In this document: positions 18,655 to 27,982 of the stretch, in pieces
How positions within the stretch are numbered: the first letter of the stretch is position 1
How the letters are laid out: every line of letters starts with the position of its first letter
From: Chryseobacterium vaccae
Lineage (GTDB): Bacteria > Bacteroidota > Bacteroidia > Flavobacteriales > Weeksellaceae
Assembly: GCF_009602705.1 (NCBI RefSeq)
Contig: NZ_VSWH01000001.1
Coordinates: 558,001 to 622,000, forward strand
Direction of reading: 5' to 3'
Length of the DNA stretch: 64,000 nucleotides
Notes under the pieces: model-generated
The model's input: the letters and a program-made list of their open reading frames with translations, nothing else
Databases searched by the model: none
What the model was told of the DNA's origin: nothing
Translations under genes and position numbers: made by a program

Positions 18655-19818
18655 ATGAGTTCTGAAAAGATTGAAATTTTTGACACCACATTAAGAGATG
18701 GAGAACAGGTTCCCGGATGTAAGCTGAATACCCAGCAAAAGCTGATTATCGCTGAAAGCCTTGATGAGCTAGGGATTGATGTAATAGAAGCCGGTTTCCC
18801 GATTTCAAGCCCCGGAGATTTTGAATCGGTTTCAGAAATTTCAAAGCTGATGCGAAATGCTAAAGTATGCGGACTGACAAGAGTTAATAAAAAAGATATT
18901 GATACCGCTGCGGAAGCTCTGAAATATGCAAAGAAACCACGTATCCATACCGGAATAGGGACTTCAGATTCTCATATCCGATACAAATTCAATTCAACAA
19001 GAGAAGCTGTTCTGGAGCGGGCTGTAGAAGCTGTAAAATATGCCAAAAGCTATGTGGAAGATGTAGAATTCTATGCGGAAGATGCCGGAAGAACAGATAA
19101 TGCCTATCTGGCAAAGGTTTGTGAGGAAGTCATTAAAGCAGGCGCTACGGTTCTTAATATTCCGGATACCACAGGATATTGTCTTCCTGAAGAATACGGC
19201 CGGAAAATAAAATACCTGAAAGAAAACGTAAAAGGTATTGAAAAAGCAATTTTATCCTGCCATTGCCATAATGATCTGGGGCTGGCTACGGCCAATTCCA
19301 TTGCAGGAGCGGCTAACGGTGCACGTCAGATTGAATGTACAATCAACGGATTGGGAGAAAGGGCTGGAAATACAGCTTTGGAAGAAGTGGTTATGATCCT
19401 GAAACAGCATAAACACTTAAATCTGCACACCGATGTGAATTCCAGGATGCTTAATGAAATGAGCCTTATGGTTTCAGATCTGATGGGAATGCCGGTACAG
19501 CCTAATAAAGCGATTGTAGGAGCCAACGCATTCGCTCACAGTTCCGGAATCCACCAGGACGGTGTCATCAAGAACAGGGAAACCTATGAAATCATTGATC
19601 CTGAAGAAGTAGGAGTGAATGCATCTTCTATCATCCTTACAGCAAGAAGCGGGCGTTCAGCTTTGGCCTACCGTTTTAAACACATTGGATATGATATTAC
19701 CAAAAATGAATTAGACTTTCTGTATCAGGAATTTTTGAAGATAGCAGATCTAAAAAAGGAAGTTAAAAATGATGATCTGTATCTGATGATGGAAACTTTC
19801 AGCAGAAAAATAGGATAG
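18655..19818 (+). CDS. leuA: 2-isopropylmalate synthase, short form
   Basis: A 387-residue HMGL-type barrel enzyme that condenses 2-oxoisovalerate with acetyl-CoA, the first step of leucine synthesis. Motifs are [13 protein letters not shown] at residues 9-21, [31 protein letters not shown] (metal-binding His pair) and NGLGERAGN, then [10 protein letters not shown]. The frame stops about 40 residues after the communication region, so the C-terminal LeuA dimer domain, which binds leucine in long enzymes of about 510 residues, is absent. It may therefore escape classical feedback inhibition. It leads the leuACDB unit. Confidence 0.93.
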   Translation: MSSEKIEIFDTTLRDGEQVPGCKLNTQQKLIIAESLDELGIDVIEAGFPISSPGDFESVSEISKLMRNAKVCGLTRVNKKDIDTAAEALKYAKKPRIHTGIGTSDSHIRYKFNSTREAVLERAVEAVKYAKSYVEDVEFYAEDAGRTDNAYLAKVCEEVIKAGATVLNIPDTTGYCLPEEYGRKIKYLKENVKGIEKAILSCHCHNDLGLATANSIAGAANGARQIECTINGLGERAGNTALEEVVMILKQHKHLNLHTDVNSRMLNEMSLMVSDLMGMPVQPNKAIVGANAFAHSSGIHQDGVIKNRETYEIIDPEEVGVNASSIILTARSGRSALAYRFKHIGYDITKNELDFLYQEFLKIADLKKEVKNDDLYLMMETFSRKIG

Positions 19819-21231
19819 ATGAAGATGAATAATCAAGACCATATGACAATGAATAAAAAAACTCTTTTTGACAAAGTATGGGATGCCCATGTTGTGGAGA
19901 CTGTTCCGGACGGACCACAGATTATCTATATTGATAAACATCTGATTCACGAAGTAACCAGCCCTCAGGCCTTTGCAGAGCTTGAAACCAGAAACCTGAA
20001 AATATTCAGACCGGAGCAGATTGTTGCCACCGCTGATCATAATGTCCCAACATTGGATCAGGAACTGCCGATCAGGGACGACCTTTCCCGGAATCAGGTA
20101 GAGCAGCTGGAAGAAAACTGCGCAAAAAATAATATTGAACTTTTTGGCCTTGGACATCCGTATCAGGGAATCGTACATATCATTGCCCCGGAGCTGGGAA
20201 TTACCCGTCCCGGAATGAGTATTGTATGCGGAGATAGCCACACTTCCACACATGGTGCTTTCGGAGCGATTGCTTTCGGGATAGGAACCAGCCAGGTTGC
20301 ACAGGTTTTTGCCAGTCAGTGCCTGCTGCTGAACAAGCCTAAATCGATGAGGATTACCGTGAGCGGAAAACTGAATAAAAATGTCCAGCCTAAAGATGTG
20401 ATCCTTTATATTATCTCCAAAATAGGGACAGACGGTGGAACCGGTTACTTCTGCGAATATGCAGGGAATGTATTTGAAGAAATGTCGATGGAAGGAAGAA
20501 TGACCGTCTGCAATATGAGTATTGAAATGGGCGCAAGAGGCGGTATGATCGCTCCTGATGAAACGACTTTTGACTATGTGAAGGGAAAACCTTTTGCCCC
20601 TCAGGGTGAAGAATGGGAGGCTGAACTGGCGTACTGGAAAACACTAAAAACGGATGAAGGAGCCGTATTTGATCAGGAACTGAGTTTTGATGCTTCAGAA
20701 ATTCATCCTATGATCACTTATGGAACCAATCCGGGAATGGGTATTTCTGTGAATGAAGTAATTCCTGCCCCACAGAATGAATCTGAAGAAAAAGCCCTCC
20801 GATATATGGGATTAAATGCAGGACAGACGGTTTCAGACATCAAAGTGAATTATGTATTTATAGGGAGCTGTACCAATGCCAGGATAGAAGATTTCAGATC
20901 GGCAGCACAATATATTAAAGGAAAGAGTAAAGCGGACAATGTTAAAGCTTTGATTGTTCCCGGATCTCAGCAGGTGGTAAAACAGATTTACGAGGAAGGT
21001 CTTGACCGGATTTTTAACGAAGCAGGGTTTCAGATTCGCCAGCCCGGATGCTCCGCGTGTCTTGCGATGAATGATGATAAGATTCCGGAAAGTGAATACT
21101 GTGTTTCCACTTCCAACAGAAATTTTGAAGGAAGACAGGGACAGGGAGCCAGAACAATACTGGCCAGTCCGCTTACAGCAGCCAAAGCAGCCATTGAAGG
21201 CAGAATTTCAGCTTTTGAAAATTTAAATTAA
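19819..21231 (+). CDS. leuC: 3-isopropylmalate dehydratase large subunit
   Basis: An aconitase-family protein that, with LeuD, isomerises 2- to 3-isopropylmalate. The family start [14 protein letters not shown] is preceded by three possible ATGs (19819, 19843, 19849); 19849 gives the usual length and 19819 abuts the leuA stop. Iron-sulfur cysteines are in FIGSCTNAR and GCSACLAM. Other signatures are [21 protein letters not shown] and [20 protein letters not shown]. Up to 470 residues. leuD starts 31 bases downstream. Confidence 0.96.
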   Translation: MKMNNQDHMTMNKKTLFDKVWDAHVVETVPDGPQIIYIDKHLIHEVTSPQAFAELETRNLKIFRPEQIVATADHNVPTLDQELPIRDDLSRNQVEQLEENCAKNNIELFGLGHPYQGIVHIIAPELGITRPGMSIVCGDSHTSTHGAFGAIAFGIGTSQVAQVFASQCLLLNKPKSMRITVSGKLNKNVQPKDVILYIISKIGTDGGTGYFCEYAGNVFEEMSMEGRMTVCNMSIEMGARGGMIAPDETTFDYVKGKPFAPQGEEWEAELAYWKTLKTDEGAVFDQELSFDASEIHPMITYGTNPGMGISVNEVIPAPQNESEEKALRYMGLNAGQTVSDIKVNYVFIGSCTNARIEDFRSAAQYIKGKSKADNVKALIVPGSQQVVKQIYEEGLDRIFNEAGFQIRQPGCSACLAMNDDKIPESEYCVSTSNRNFEGRQGQGARTILASPLTAAKAAIEGRISAFENLN

Positions 21232-21262
21232 AAAGGTTTTAAAATATATTTTTTAACAACAC

Positions 21263-21868
21263 ATGCAACAATTAAAGCGAATACAATCCCGCGCAGTTCC
21301 GCTGCCGGCAGAAAATATAGATACAGATCAGATTATTCCTGCAAGATTTCTTAAAAGTATAGAAAGGCAAGGTTTTGGCGAAAATCTGTTCAGAGACTGG
21401 AGATTCAATATCCATACGGGGGAGCCCAATCCGGATTTTGTCCTGAACAACCCCAGATATAAAGGGGAGATTCTTGTAGCAGGTAATAATTTCGGGTGTG
21501 GAAGCAGCAGGGAACATGCAGCATGGTCCTTAACGGATTATGGTTTTAAAGTGATCATCTCCAGTTATTTTGCAGACATTTTTAAGGGAAATGCCTTGAA
21601 TAACGGCCTTCTTCCGGTAAAAGTCTCCGAAGAATTCCTGAAAGATATTTTAAAAATAAGCACAGAAAATCCTGAAACTGAAATCACGGTGGATGTGGAA
21701 CAGCAAACCATCAGCTGTAATGGAAAAACCGAAACTTTTGAACTCGATTCTTATAAAAAGATATGCCTTCTTAACGGCTATGACGATATTGATTTTTTAA
21801 TCAGCAAAAAACAGGCGATAGAGCAATTTGAACTAAAAACACAAAAGTATGAGCAAAAAACAGTTTAA
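21263..21868 (+). CDS. leuD: 3-isopropylmalate dehydratase small subunit
   Basis: A 201-residue swivel-domain partner of LeuC. It contains [31 protein letters not shown] and [25 protein letters not shown], all diagnostic of LeuD. Length is usual. Its last 20 bases overlap the leuB start in another frame, which would couple their translation. Confidence 0.97.
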   Translation: MQQLKRIQSRAVPLPAENIDTDQIIPARFLKSIERQGFGENLFRDWRFNIHTGEPNPDFVLNNPRYKGEILVAGNNFGCGSSREHAAWSLTDYGFKVIISSYFADIFKGNALNNGLLPVKVSEEFLKDILKISTENPETEITVDVEQQTISCNGKTETFELDSYKKICLLNGYDDIDFLISKKQAIEQFELKTQKYEQKTV

Positions 21869-22973
21869 AATAGCAGTGCTTCCCGGTGATGGAATTGGTC
21901 CTGAAGTAGTTGGAGAAAGTATTAAAGTACTTGAAGCTGTTGGTGAGGTTTTCCAGTGTGAATTTCACACGGAATACGGACTGATTGGTGCGGAAGCTAT
22001 TTTTAAAACAGGAGATCCATTACCAGAAGAAACCTTGCAGATCTGCAGAAATTCAGATGCAGTGCTGTTTGGAGCGATAGGGGATCCTGTTTTTGATAAC
22101 GATCCTGATGCGAAGGTGAGGCCGGAACAAGGACTGTTGAAACTCCGTAAGGAATTAGGTCTTTTTGCCAATATAAGACCTTTGAAAACGTATGCTTCTC
22201 TGATTGAAAAAAGTCCTTTAAAAAGAGAAATCATTGAAGGAACAGATATTCAGATCTTCAGAGAGCTGGTGAGCGGAATCTATTTCGGAGAAAAATTTAC
22301 CGATCCGGAAGGTGCTTACGCTTATGATATCTGCAAATACAGCCGTGAAGATATTGTTCCTATCGTTCATATGGCTTTTAAAGAAGCGGAAAAGAGAAAT
22401 AAAAAGCTTACCCTTATTGACAAAGCCAACGTTCTGGATACTTCAAGGCTTTGGAGAAAGATTTGTAAGCAAATTGCGTCTCAGTATCCGGGCGTTCAGC
22501 TGGATTATCTGTTTGTTGACAATGCGGCCATGCAAATGATCCTTAATCCCAGACAGTTTGATGTGATCCTGACTGAAAATATGTTCGGAGATATTATCTC
22601 AGATGAAGCAAGTGTGATTGGCGGGTCCATAGGGCTTCTTCCTTCAGCTTCTATTGGTGAGGAAAATGCCCTGTTTGAACCTATACACGGTTCTTATCCC
22701 CAGGCAAAAGGGAAAGGCATTGCCAATCCTGTGGCTTCTATTCTGAGTACAGCCATGATGCTTGATCATCTTGAACTTTATGATGCTGCAGATAAATTGA
22801 AAAGAGCTGTAGAACACGCCCTAGAAAATAAATATGTTACGGTGGATCTTAATGCGGAACAGCATTATTCCACACAGGAAGTGGGAAGCTTTATTTCCGA
22901 TTACATCCGGTATTCTGAAAAATCCTATTATAATTTTGAAAATATCAAGATCGGAAAATCTACCATTGTATAG
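21849..22973 (+). CDS. leuB: 3-isopropylmalate dehydrogenase
   Basis: A 374-residue NAD-dependent oxidative decarboxylase. It begins with [19 protein letters not shown], then [20 protein letters not shown], the catalytic Tyr/Lys region with [34 protein letters not shown] and [18 protein letters not shown]. It completes the leucine-specific branch. A strong terminator follows after about 35 bases, so the operon is leuACDB with no ilv genes in the window. Confidence 0.97.
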   Translation: MSKKQFKIAVLPGDGIGPEVVGESIKVLEAVGEVFQCEFHTEYGLIGAEAIFKTGDPLPEETLQICRNSDAVLFGAIGDPVFDNDPDAKVRPEQGLLKLRKELGLFANIRPLKTYASLIEKSPLKREIIEGTDIQIFRELVSGIYFGEKFTDPEGAYAYDICKYSREDIVPIVHMAFKEAEKRNKKLTLIDKANVLDTSRLWRKICKQIASQYPGVQLDYLFVDNAAMQMILNPRQFDVILTENMFGDIISDEASVIGGSIGLLPSASIGEENALFEPIHGSYPQAKGKGIANPVASILSTAMMLDHLELYDAADKLKRAVEHALENKYVTVDLNAEQHYSTQEVGSFISDYIRYSEKSYYNFENIKIGKSTIV

Positions 22974-23006
22974 ACACCACAGCCCATATAATAATAGATT
23001 AGAAAG

Positions 23007-23034
23007 AAAGGTTCTGCTCCGGCGGAACCTTTTG
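23007..23034 (+). terminator. Intrinsic terminator of the leu operon
   Basis: Arms AAAGGTTC (23007-23014) and GAACCTTT (23025-23032) form a stem with a GC-rich 10-base loop, ending in TTTTGATTTT. Confidence 0.85.
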
Positions 23035-23082
23035 ATTTTGGATAAGTACTATTGGCCTACATGTTGGCTTACGCAAAGATTT

Positions 23083-23763
23083 CTATGTTAATAAACAAAT
23101 ATTATTAGAATTTTTTATTGATAAAAATTCTTCCTTTGGTAAAAATGGCTGTTTTCGTTTGATTACGGCCATTATTCGGTGTACTAATTTATTTCTTACG
23201 GCATTGAGAACACTCATTTTATTTTTACCCTGCTCTACTTTTCTCTGGTAATACGTTAATAGCTTAAACACATACACATCGTGGCTCTTAGCTTCCCGCA
23301 ATTGATTTTCCAGTGCTGTCTTCTGCAATAGCAGTGTATCACGGGATTTGGCCAGTACATTCATTTGTTGTATAACTTCCTCTGGTTCTTCATAAGGCAT
23401 TATTTTATCATGATAACGCACAGCATATTCTGCAATTTTTCTGGCATCTTTCCTATCGTCTTTTCCTCTTAAATCACTTGCTGCTTTTTTGATTTTCAAA
23501 GGATATTCCACCCAAAGTAGATATTCTGATTTTGAACAGACTTTTTCCAATGGACGGTTATAAATCCCCGTATTTTCGCAACAAATCAAAAGATCTTCTT
23601 TTGTTATTTTTAGCATTTTTAAAAGATCTTTTAAAAAAATAGTAATTCCTTTCTCTGTATTGGGGATAATCAGCTCACATTGAACTTTGTATTCAAAATT
23701 CATTACTGTACAATCTAGTTTTAATTTGGAAATATCGATGCCAATAACATACTTTTGTCTCAT
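23083..23763 (-). pseudogene. IS110 family transposase, internally deleted
   Basis: The start MRQKYVIGIDISK at 23763 is the usual IS110 start. The N-terminal DEDD domain is present: GIDISK, CCENTGIY, and KDDRKDARKIA. After LENQLREAKSHD (about residue 160) the sequence jumps to YYQRKVEQGKNKMSVLNAVR, which in full-length relatives is the extreme C-terminus. The 226-residue frame is open, but the central part and the Transposase_20 domain with the catalytic serine are missing, a loss of roughly 100-150 residues compared with normal members of 320-350. It is most likely a dead deletion derivative. It lies between the leu operon terminator and an unrelated operon. Confidence 0.85.
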
Positions 23764-23784
23764 AACTTTTGAGTTTATCATTCA

Positions 23785-23930
23785 CATTGAGAGTTTTGTC
23801 TAAGCCCTTGATAATAGGTCCTAAACCTAAATTTCTATTATGACCTTGCTCTCAAAGAAACAGGGTTCATAATCTTTGCATAGGTCTAAGAATCCTCTGA
23901 CGCAATATGGTTCACCCTGTTTCTTGTGAA
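23785..23930 (-). ncRNA. Candidate IS110 bridge RNA region
   Basis: Just upstream of the transposase start is a non-coding stretch with two nested stem-loops. The first has 12-base perfect arms, AAGAAACAGGGT (23855-23866) and ACCCTGTTTCTT (23914-23925), around a 47-base loop. The second has outer arms TTGAGAG (23787-23793) and CTCTCAA (23849-23855) and inner arms ATAATAG (23811-23817) and CTATTAT (23835-23841). IS110 elements are known to encode a structured bridge RNA with two large guide loops from the non-coding end upstream of the transposase. Position and shape fit; the identification is inference. Confidence 0.45.
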
Positions 23931-24243
23931 TGGTTTAATTCTGTAAACTTAATTTCTTTTTACAAACTAAAGGACGCTATTTTTCTTTTACATGCTGTGG
24001 TATAAGGCGCCAGGATTTTATCTTCGATAAAATTGGGATCATGTATATTTTGCCTGGAACTTTTTTAGACTTAGTTTTAGCACACATCAAAAATTTCATT
24101 CTTGAATTTGTGGTACATAAAACACGGAAATTTTTATCCCCAGATTTTACAGATATATAAACCTGCTTAATCTGCTAGATCTGCCGAGAGAAAATAAAAA
24201 CAGAAATCTTTACAATTCTCTATAAATTTTCAAGGTGATAAAA
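23931..24243. other. Non-coding region with nested hairpin
   Basis: No gene is seen. At 24012-24033 GGATTTTATC and GATAAAATT pair around TTC, enclosed by GCCAGG (about 24008) and CCTGG (about 24054). The stretch near 24165-24190 has CTGCTTAATCTGCTAGATCTGC, a phrase type that recurs in other gaps. The left part may still belong to the IS110 end. Confidence 0.4.
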
Positions 24244-24244
24244 T

Positions 24245-24277
24245 AAAAAAGGCTCTGCTATTGAGACAGAACCTTTG
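24245..24277 (-). terminator. Intrinsic terminator of the DUF4230 operon
   Basis: Imperfect arms AAAGGCTCTG and CAGAACCTTT pair around a 10-base loop just past the stop of the 61-residue gene. On the minus strand the stem is followed by TTTTTTATTT. Confidence 0.7.
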
Positions 24278-24281
24278 GGTT

Positions 24282-24467
24282 TTATTTTTCAGTGTTATCC
24301 GTTTTTCCCGACTTGTTTTTGGAAGACTTTTGAACATCTTCCTTGTCAATATCAGGCGGATTGGTCTTTTCTGATGATGCAGGAATATTCTGAAAATCCT
24401 GATTTTGCTTTTTCGTTTCTGCTGAATTCGCAGATTCTTTCTTTTTGTGATTGTCTTCTGAATTCAT
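24282..24467 (-). CDS. Small hydrophilic hypothetical protein
   Basis: A 61-residue, very charged, low-complexity protein rich in Lys, Asn, Ser and Glu (starts MNSEDNHKKKESANSAE) with no cysteine or hydrophobic stretch; probably disordered. It follows the DUF4230 gene by 13 bases and ends at a terminator, which is the main support that it is real. Function unknown. Confidence 0.5.
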   Translation of the reverse strand: MNSEDNHKKKESANSAETKKQNQDFQNIPASSEKTNPPDIDKEDVQKSSKNKSGKTDNTEK

Positions 24468-24480
24468 AGCTTCTATATTT

Positions 24481-25098
24481 TTAGAGTCCTAAAATACCGA
24501 GTTTGCCGGTTTTATCTTCTATAGTATAATTCAAAGCTTTTGCCAAAACGAAAATATTATTCAGATTTTCCATTAATTGTTTACGACCTTCAGTCCGAAG
24601 CTGATTCTGATCAATAGATTTCATAGCAGTTTCCTTGGCTTTCTGAGTTACATTCTTAATGTCTTTTTCAGAAATCCTGTTGAAGAACGAATCATCCAGA
24701 GACTGGATTTCAACACTTGGTGTAATTCTTATATCCGCATCGGGAAGTTCTGTGATCACCAGCTTTTTGTTGATGGAGTCCACTTCTATCTTCATTTTGT
24801 TCAGATCATAAGAAACCTGGGCATTGGTTTTCGTGTAAGTGATGATACTATTGCTTGAAACTTCCTTTCCAAACACCTCGTAACCCATTTTGGTTTTCTG
24901 CATACTGGAGGTATTTTGTTCCATCACCACCATTTTATTCATCTTGGAAATCTGGTTGGTCAGGATATAATAATCTGACTGTTCCGTTTTTCCGCCAAGA
25001 TTCAGACATGATTTAAGGCCGAAGAATAGAATCAGCATAGCAAGAACTCCTGCTGCAAACGATATGATTACTTTATAATTTCTCAACTTATTTGCCAA
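24481..25098 (-). CDS. DUF4230 domain-containing membrane-anchored protein
   Basis: A 205-residue protein with one N-terminal membrane anchor (about residues 9-31, VIISFAAGVLAMLILFFGL) and an extracytoplasmic domain. The core, with VVMEQNTSS, AQVSYDLNKMKIEVDS and KLVITELPDADI, matches what I know of DUF4230 proteins of Bacteroidota. The function of the family is not known. It overlaps the upstream thioredoxin-like gene by 11 bases and is part of a four-gene minus-strand operon. Confidence 0.82.
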   Translation of the reverse strand: MANKLRNYKVIISFAAGVLAMLILFFGLKSCLNLGGKTEQSDYYILTNQISKMNKMVVMEQNTSSMQKTKMGYEVFGKEVSSNSIITYTKTNAQVSYDLNKMKIEVDSINKKLVITELPDADIRITPSVEIQSLDDSFFNRISEKDIKNVTQKAKETAMKSIDQNQLRTEGRKQLMENLNNIFVLAKALNYTIEDKTGKLGILGL

Positions 25099-25654
25099 AA
25101 ATTTCTTTAATTACAGAACCGTCATCTTTTTTCAGGATTTCAACCAGGTCTCTTTCGATATAGCCGGTTTTAGGCATTTCAATAATCCTTCCGATTTCTT
25201 TTCCATATTTTTCTACAATAATGGTAGGAACCTTTTGAATGTTGTAGCGCACTTCATCTCCGTTTGGAGATTCTTTTTTCCTGTTGACAGCAATAATCGT
25301 TAGTTTATTGTCCGGGTATTTCAATTCTTCCAGAATTCTCATCAGTCTTGGAAAATCCCTGTGGCTGTCTTCACACCATGTTCCCATGAAAACGACAAGT
25401 GAATACGTGTTTAGTTTTCCTTTTCTCAGTTCGCTGATCGCTTTCTGGTCAAGGGCATATTCATCATATTCCTTCACATACCAGTCTGCATACGGAGCCT
25501 TTAAAAACTGTTCTTTCAGCTGATTTCCCAAAAGCATTTTACCGTCATTCTGAGTCTCTACCTCACGGTTTACTACCACTTTTTGAGCGCTGAACTGTTG
25601 GGCAGCCAGAACAATACATGAAACGGCAACAATCTTTGTAATAAATTTCTTCAT
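25088..25654 (-). CDS. Exported thioredoxin-fold protein with a single active-site cysteine
   Basis: A 188-residue protein with a signal peptide (MKKFITKIVAVSCIVLAAQQ, cleavage after FSA). The thioredoxin fold is seen in YSLVVFMGTWCEDSHRDFPR, with the cis-proline in VPTIIV near residue 145. The usual CxxC is WCEDS here, so only the first cysteine remains and a disulfide exchange by the normal dithiol route is not possible. It may be monothiol or non-redox. It is 1 base after the NTP-pyrophosphohydrolase-like gene and overlaps the DUF4230 gene. Confidence 0.83.
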   Translation of the reverse strand: MKKFITKIVAVSCIVLAAQQFSAQKVVVNREVETQNDGKMLLGNQLKEQFLKAPYADWYVKEYDEYALDQKAISELRKGKLNTYSLVVFMGTWCEDSHRDFPRLMRILEELKYPDNKLTIIAVNRKKESPNGDEVRYNIQKVPTIIVEKYGKEIGRIIEMPKTGYIERDLVEILKKDDGSVIKEIFGK

Positions 25655-25655
25655 A

Positions 25656-26123
25656 TTATTTTTCGATAATTGTTTTCAGATCTGCAGGGGAGTAGTATTT
25701 GTTTTTTAATACTTTATGATCTGCCTGTCTGTAAACATTGAATTTTTCTCCAGACTTTTCATAAAAAGATTCTACTTCCTTTGCTTTATAAAACTCAACA
25801 GTTTCCTGTGCCTGTTCTTCATTGTCACAAGCTTTCGACATATTGGAACGCTGAACTTCGTTGAATAACTCTACAAATTTACTGCCAAGTCCGAATTCAA
25901 GCACAGCTCCGCTTAAAACATACTGAAGATCACACAGTGCATCAGCAATTTCTACAATATTATTGTCGGCAATGGCCTGTTTTAATTCATTAAGTTCTTC
26001 CTGTAAAAGTTCTACTCTAAGGTTGCATCTTTCGGGAGAAGGGATTTGCGGAGTATCTAAAATAGGGGCTTTGAAAGTAGTATGGAATTCTGCTACTTGG
26101 TTCAGACTGTCAATTTTATCCAT
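25656..26123 (-). CDS. MazG-like nucleotide pyrophosphohydrolase-domain protein
   Basis: A 155-residue all-helical protein. The metal-binding pattern of MazG-like enzymes is visible: LLQEELNELKQAI around residue 40 and EIADALCDLQYVL around residue 60 (ExxE followed by ExxxD). Such proteins hydrolyse nucleoside triphosphates to monophosphates for pool cleaning. It is the first gene of the operon leading through the thioredoxin-like protein to DUF4230. The link between these functions is not evident. Confidence 0.8.
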   Translation of the reverse strand: MDKIDSLNQVAEFHTTFKAPILDTPQIPSPERCNLRVELLQEELNELKQAIADNNIVEIADALCDLQYVLSGAVLEFGLGSKFVELFNEVQRSNMSKACDNEEQAQETVEFYKAKEVESFYEKSGEKFNVYRQADHKVLKNKYYSPADLKTIIEK

Positions 26124-26384
26124 GAAATTTTTTATTTACGCAAAGATAGAAAACGATTTGTAAATGGGGAAATTCTAAAGATATAATCCTTTTGTAAATA
26201 AGCAGTGTGCTGTATTTTAATAATTTGATGAGACTTTAAATGTTAAAAATAACTTGTGAATGATGAAAGGCATATGTTTATTGCTAAACCTATAAGGTTT
26301 GAACGTAATTCAGCCATAACTTCCTCACAGATCAGCAGGTTACTACGGTTAATATCAACAAAAATCTGCTCCATCTGCGAGCAA

Positions 26385-26420
26385 TAAAAAATCCACAACC
26401 TAAAATTGTGGACCTTGTTT
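26385..26420. terminator. Intrinsic terminator after the TNT/partner operon
   Basis: Arms TCCACAA (26392-26398) and TTGTGGA (26406-26412) form a perfect stem; the minus strand continues with TTTTTTATTG. It lies about 38 bases past the stop of the 139-residue gene. Confidence 0.8.
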
Positions 26421-26449
26421 TTATTATTCGTAAATATATTCAATATCAA

Positions 26450-26869
26450 TTATTTAAGTTCTTTATATTTCCATATACCTGAAATCTGTAATGCCGTTAG
26501 TCCCGGCTGCTTTTCTCCATAACTAAATATACCGATATACTTTGCAGGGCAGGTTTTACAGCTGGTTCCGAAATATAAAGTGGGCAAATTATTGACAGTC
26601 AATTCCCCGAAATGAATCATTCCTTTTGAGGTTTCAGCAGCCATCCCGTTTTGAAGCAATTCGTTTTTAGATAGTATTTTATCTTCGTGGTACACCTGAA
26701 AAATAGGAAATCCGGATTGATAAGGAATGATTTCAACCATATTTTCATGGCTGCAGTCACAGCAGATGAATTTTGTAATGGCTGAAGGGTTTATTTCACC
26801 ATTGGTGAAGATGCTTTTTTCAATGAGGGCTTTTTTGCTGATGCTTATTTTTGTTGATATTGAATACAT
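26450..26869 (-). CDS. Small Cys-rich hypothetical protein, possible antidote to the TNT-like lipoprotein
   Basis: A 139-residue protein without a signal peptide, so cytoplasmic. It has two cysteine clusters, ICCDC near residue 36 and SCKTCPAK near residue 105, that could bind zinc, and a conserved-looking end GIFSYGEKQPGLTALQISG. I do not recognise a family. It begins 10 bases after the stop of the TNT-like gene and shares its terminator, so they are co-transcribed. Toxin genes of this class are usually followed by a cytosolic immunity gene; calling this one is inference from position only. Confidence 0.7.
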   Translation of the reverse strand: MYSISTKISISKKALIEKSIFTNGEINPSAITKFICCDCSHENMVEIIPYQSGFPIFQVYHEDKILSKNELLQNGMAAETSKGMIHFGELTVNNLPTLYFGTSCKTCPAKYIGIFSYGEKQPGLTALQISGIWKYKELK

Positions 26870-26879
26870 TTGAATGGTT

Positions 26880-27584
26880 TTATTGCTGAATAACTGTACC
26901 TGCTAAGTTATTATATTTTCCGCTTGGACTTTTCTTAATCGTGATTTTTACATATCCTTCAGCTGCCAGCTTATTCCACGTTTTCTGATAACCTGTAGCT
27001 GGGTCAATCGGGATCTTCCACATGGTCTGCTTACCATTTCCTGCCTGATTAAACCATGGAATAATATCTGCCGTCTGAGACTGGAAAGGTAATGAATTCA
27101 GGACATCTATTTCATAATAAAAATCATATTTGTTTTCAGGCTGGTTAAGGGCTCTCTGTGTAAAGGTGTAAGTGTATCCGTTAATGATAGGACTTGTGAA
27201 GCTTCCTCCCAGAGTAGGGTTTCCGGTTCCGTCATAGTTTCCGATGGCCCCACTGTATCGGTCGAATTTTTGTCCTGCCAGAATGGGAACATCATCCACA
27301 ATATTATAGCCGCCGTTTGCAGGAGGCCATCCTCCGTTTAGGTTATTACCCGTGAAAAAGTATTCCATTTCAGTCCATCTGCCTTTTTTGTAGAGGTCAA
27401 AGACATAATTTCTGGCTTCAGATCCTACTGTTCCGGTGGGATCATAGGTGACTGCAAGTTCATCCGCATTTTTATAGAATACATGCGTAACGTTTCCTGT
27501 GTTTTCATCTTCTCTGTCTGAGCTGCAGGCCATTGAAAAAAAGGCCATTGAGAAAAATAAAATGTACTTAAATAAATGTTTCAT
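26880..27584 (-). CDS. Lipoprotein with TNT-like (NAD glycohydrolase) domain
   Basis: A 234-residue protein with lipoprotein signal MKHLFKYILFFSMAFFSMAC (Cys20). Residues about 84-215 follow the order of the tuberculosis necrotizing toxin (TNT) domain: GGWPPANGGY, ILAGQKFDRYSG (Arg109), a GxP region, FTQRAL (Arg144), YYEIDVL, IIPWFNQAGNGKQ (Gln186) and LAAEGYVKI. In TNT enzymes the corresponding arginines and the final glutamine are active-site residues that hydrolyse NAD+. As a lipoprotein it would sit in the envelope or on the surface. It is followed at 10 bases by a cytoplasmic gene that may protect the producer. Assignment is by motif order, not by alignment. Confidence 0.72.
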   Translation of the reverse strand: MKHLFKYILFFSMAFFSMACSSDREDENTGNVTHVFYKNADELAVTYDPTGTVGSEARNYVFDLYKKGRWTEMEYFFTGNNLNGGWPPANGGYNIVDDVPILAGQKFDRYSGAIGNYDGTGNPTLGGSFTSPIINGYTYTFTQRALNQPENKYDFYYEIDVLNSLPFQSQTADIIPWFNQAGNGKQTMWKIPIDPATGYQKTWNKLAAEGYVKITIKKSPSGKYNNLAGTVIQQ

Positions 27585-27925
27585 ATAAATAATTTAAACT
27601 ATTAATGATTTAATCAAGTATTTAAGAGAGGAGAATGTCCGCAGATTCCGCAGATTTTATGATGATGTTTTTTAACCGTTTACAGATGTACTTCAGATTA
27701 CCGGCAGTTAATTTTCAGGAAAACAGTAATGCCATAGAAAACAGGTTCAAGGTTCCCTTAAATACCTTTGGGTAAAACAGTACAATGAATAAGCGTTTGA
27801 GTTGTAAATTTAAATCAAAAAAGTAAATTATGTTGAATTTTATTAAAATAAATTATTATTAATAAATTCATTGTGTTAATAGTATGGTTTTTAACATATT
27901 TATATTAAAATTAATTTGATTTTAT
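27585..27925. other. Intergenic region, no gene found
   Basis: About 340 bases upstream of the TNT-like gene. The part near 27640 has CCGCAGATTCCGCAGATTTT, one of the CTGC-type phrases that recur in gaps of this window. The remainder is AT-rich and should carry the TNT gene promoter. No open frame or clear RNA. Confidence 0.5.
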
Positions 27926-27930
27926 ATAAA

Positions 27931-27956
27931 AAAGACCGCTCAATAATTGAACGGTC
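27931..27956 (-). terminator. Intrinsic terminator of the metalloprotease gene
   Basis: Arms GACCG (27934-27938) and CGGTC (27952-27956), extended by CTCAAT/ATTGAA, with TTTTTTATAT following on the minus strand. Confidence 0.85.
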
Positions 27957-27982
27957 AGTCACATCGCATTAAAAAATGAATA

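Noticed and set aside
26243-26449. Open frame of 68 codons on the minus strand
   Set aside because: It overlaps the terminator of the preceding operon, has no family features and no fitting context; most likely chance.
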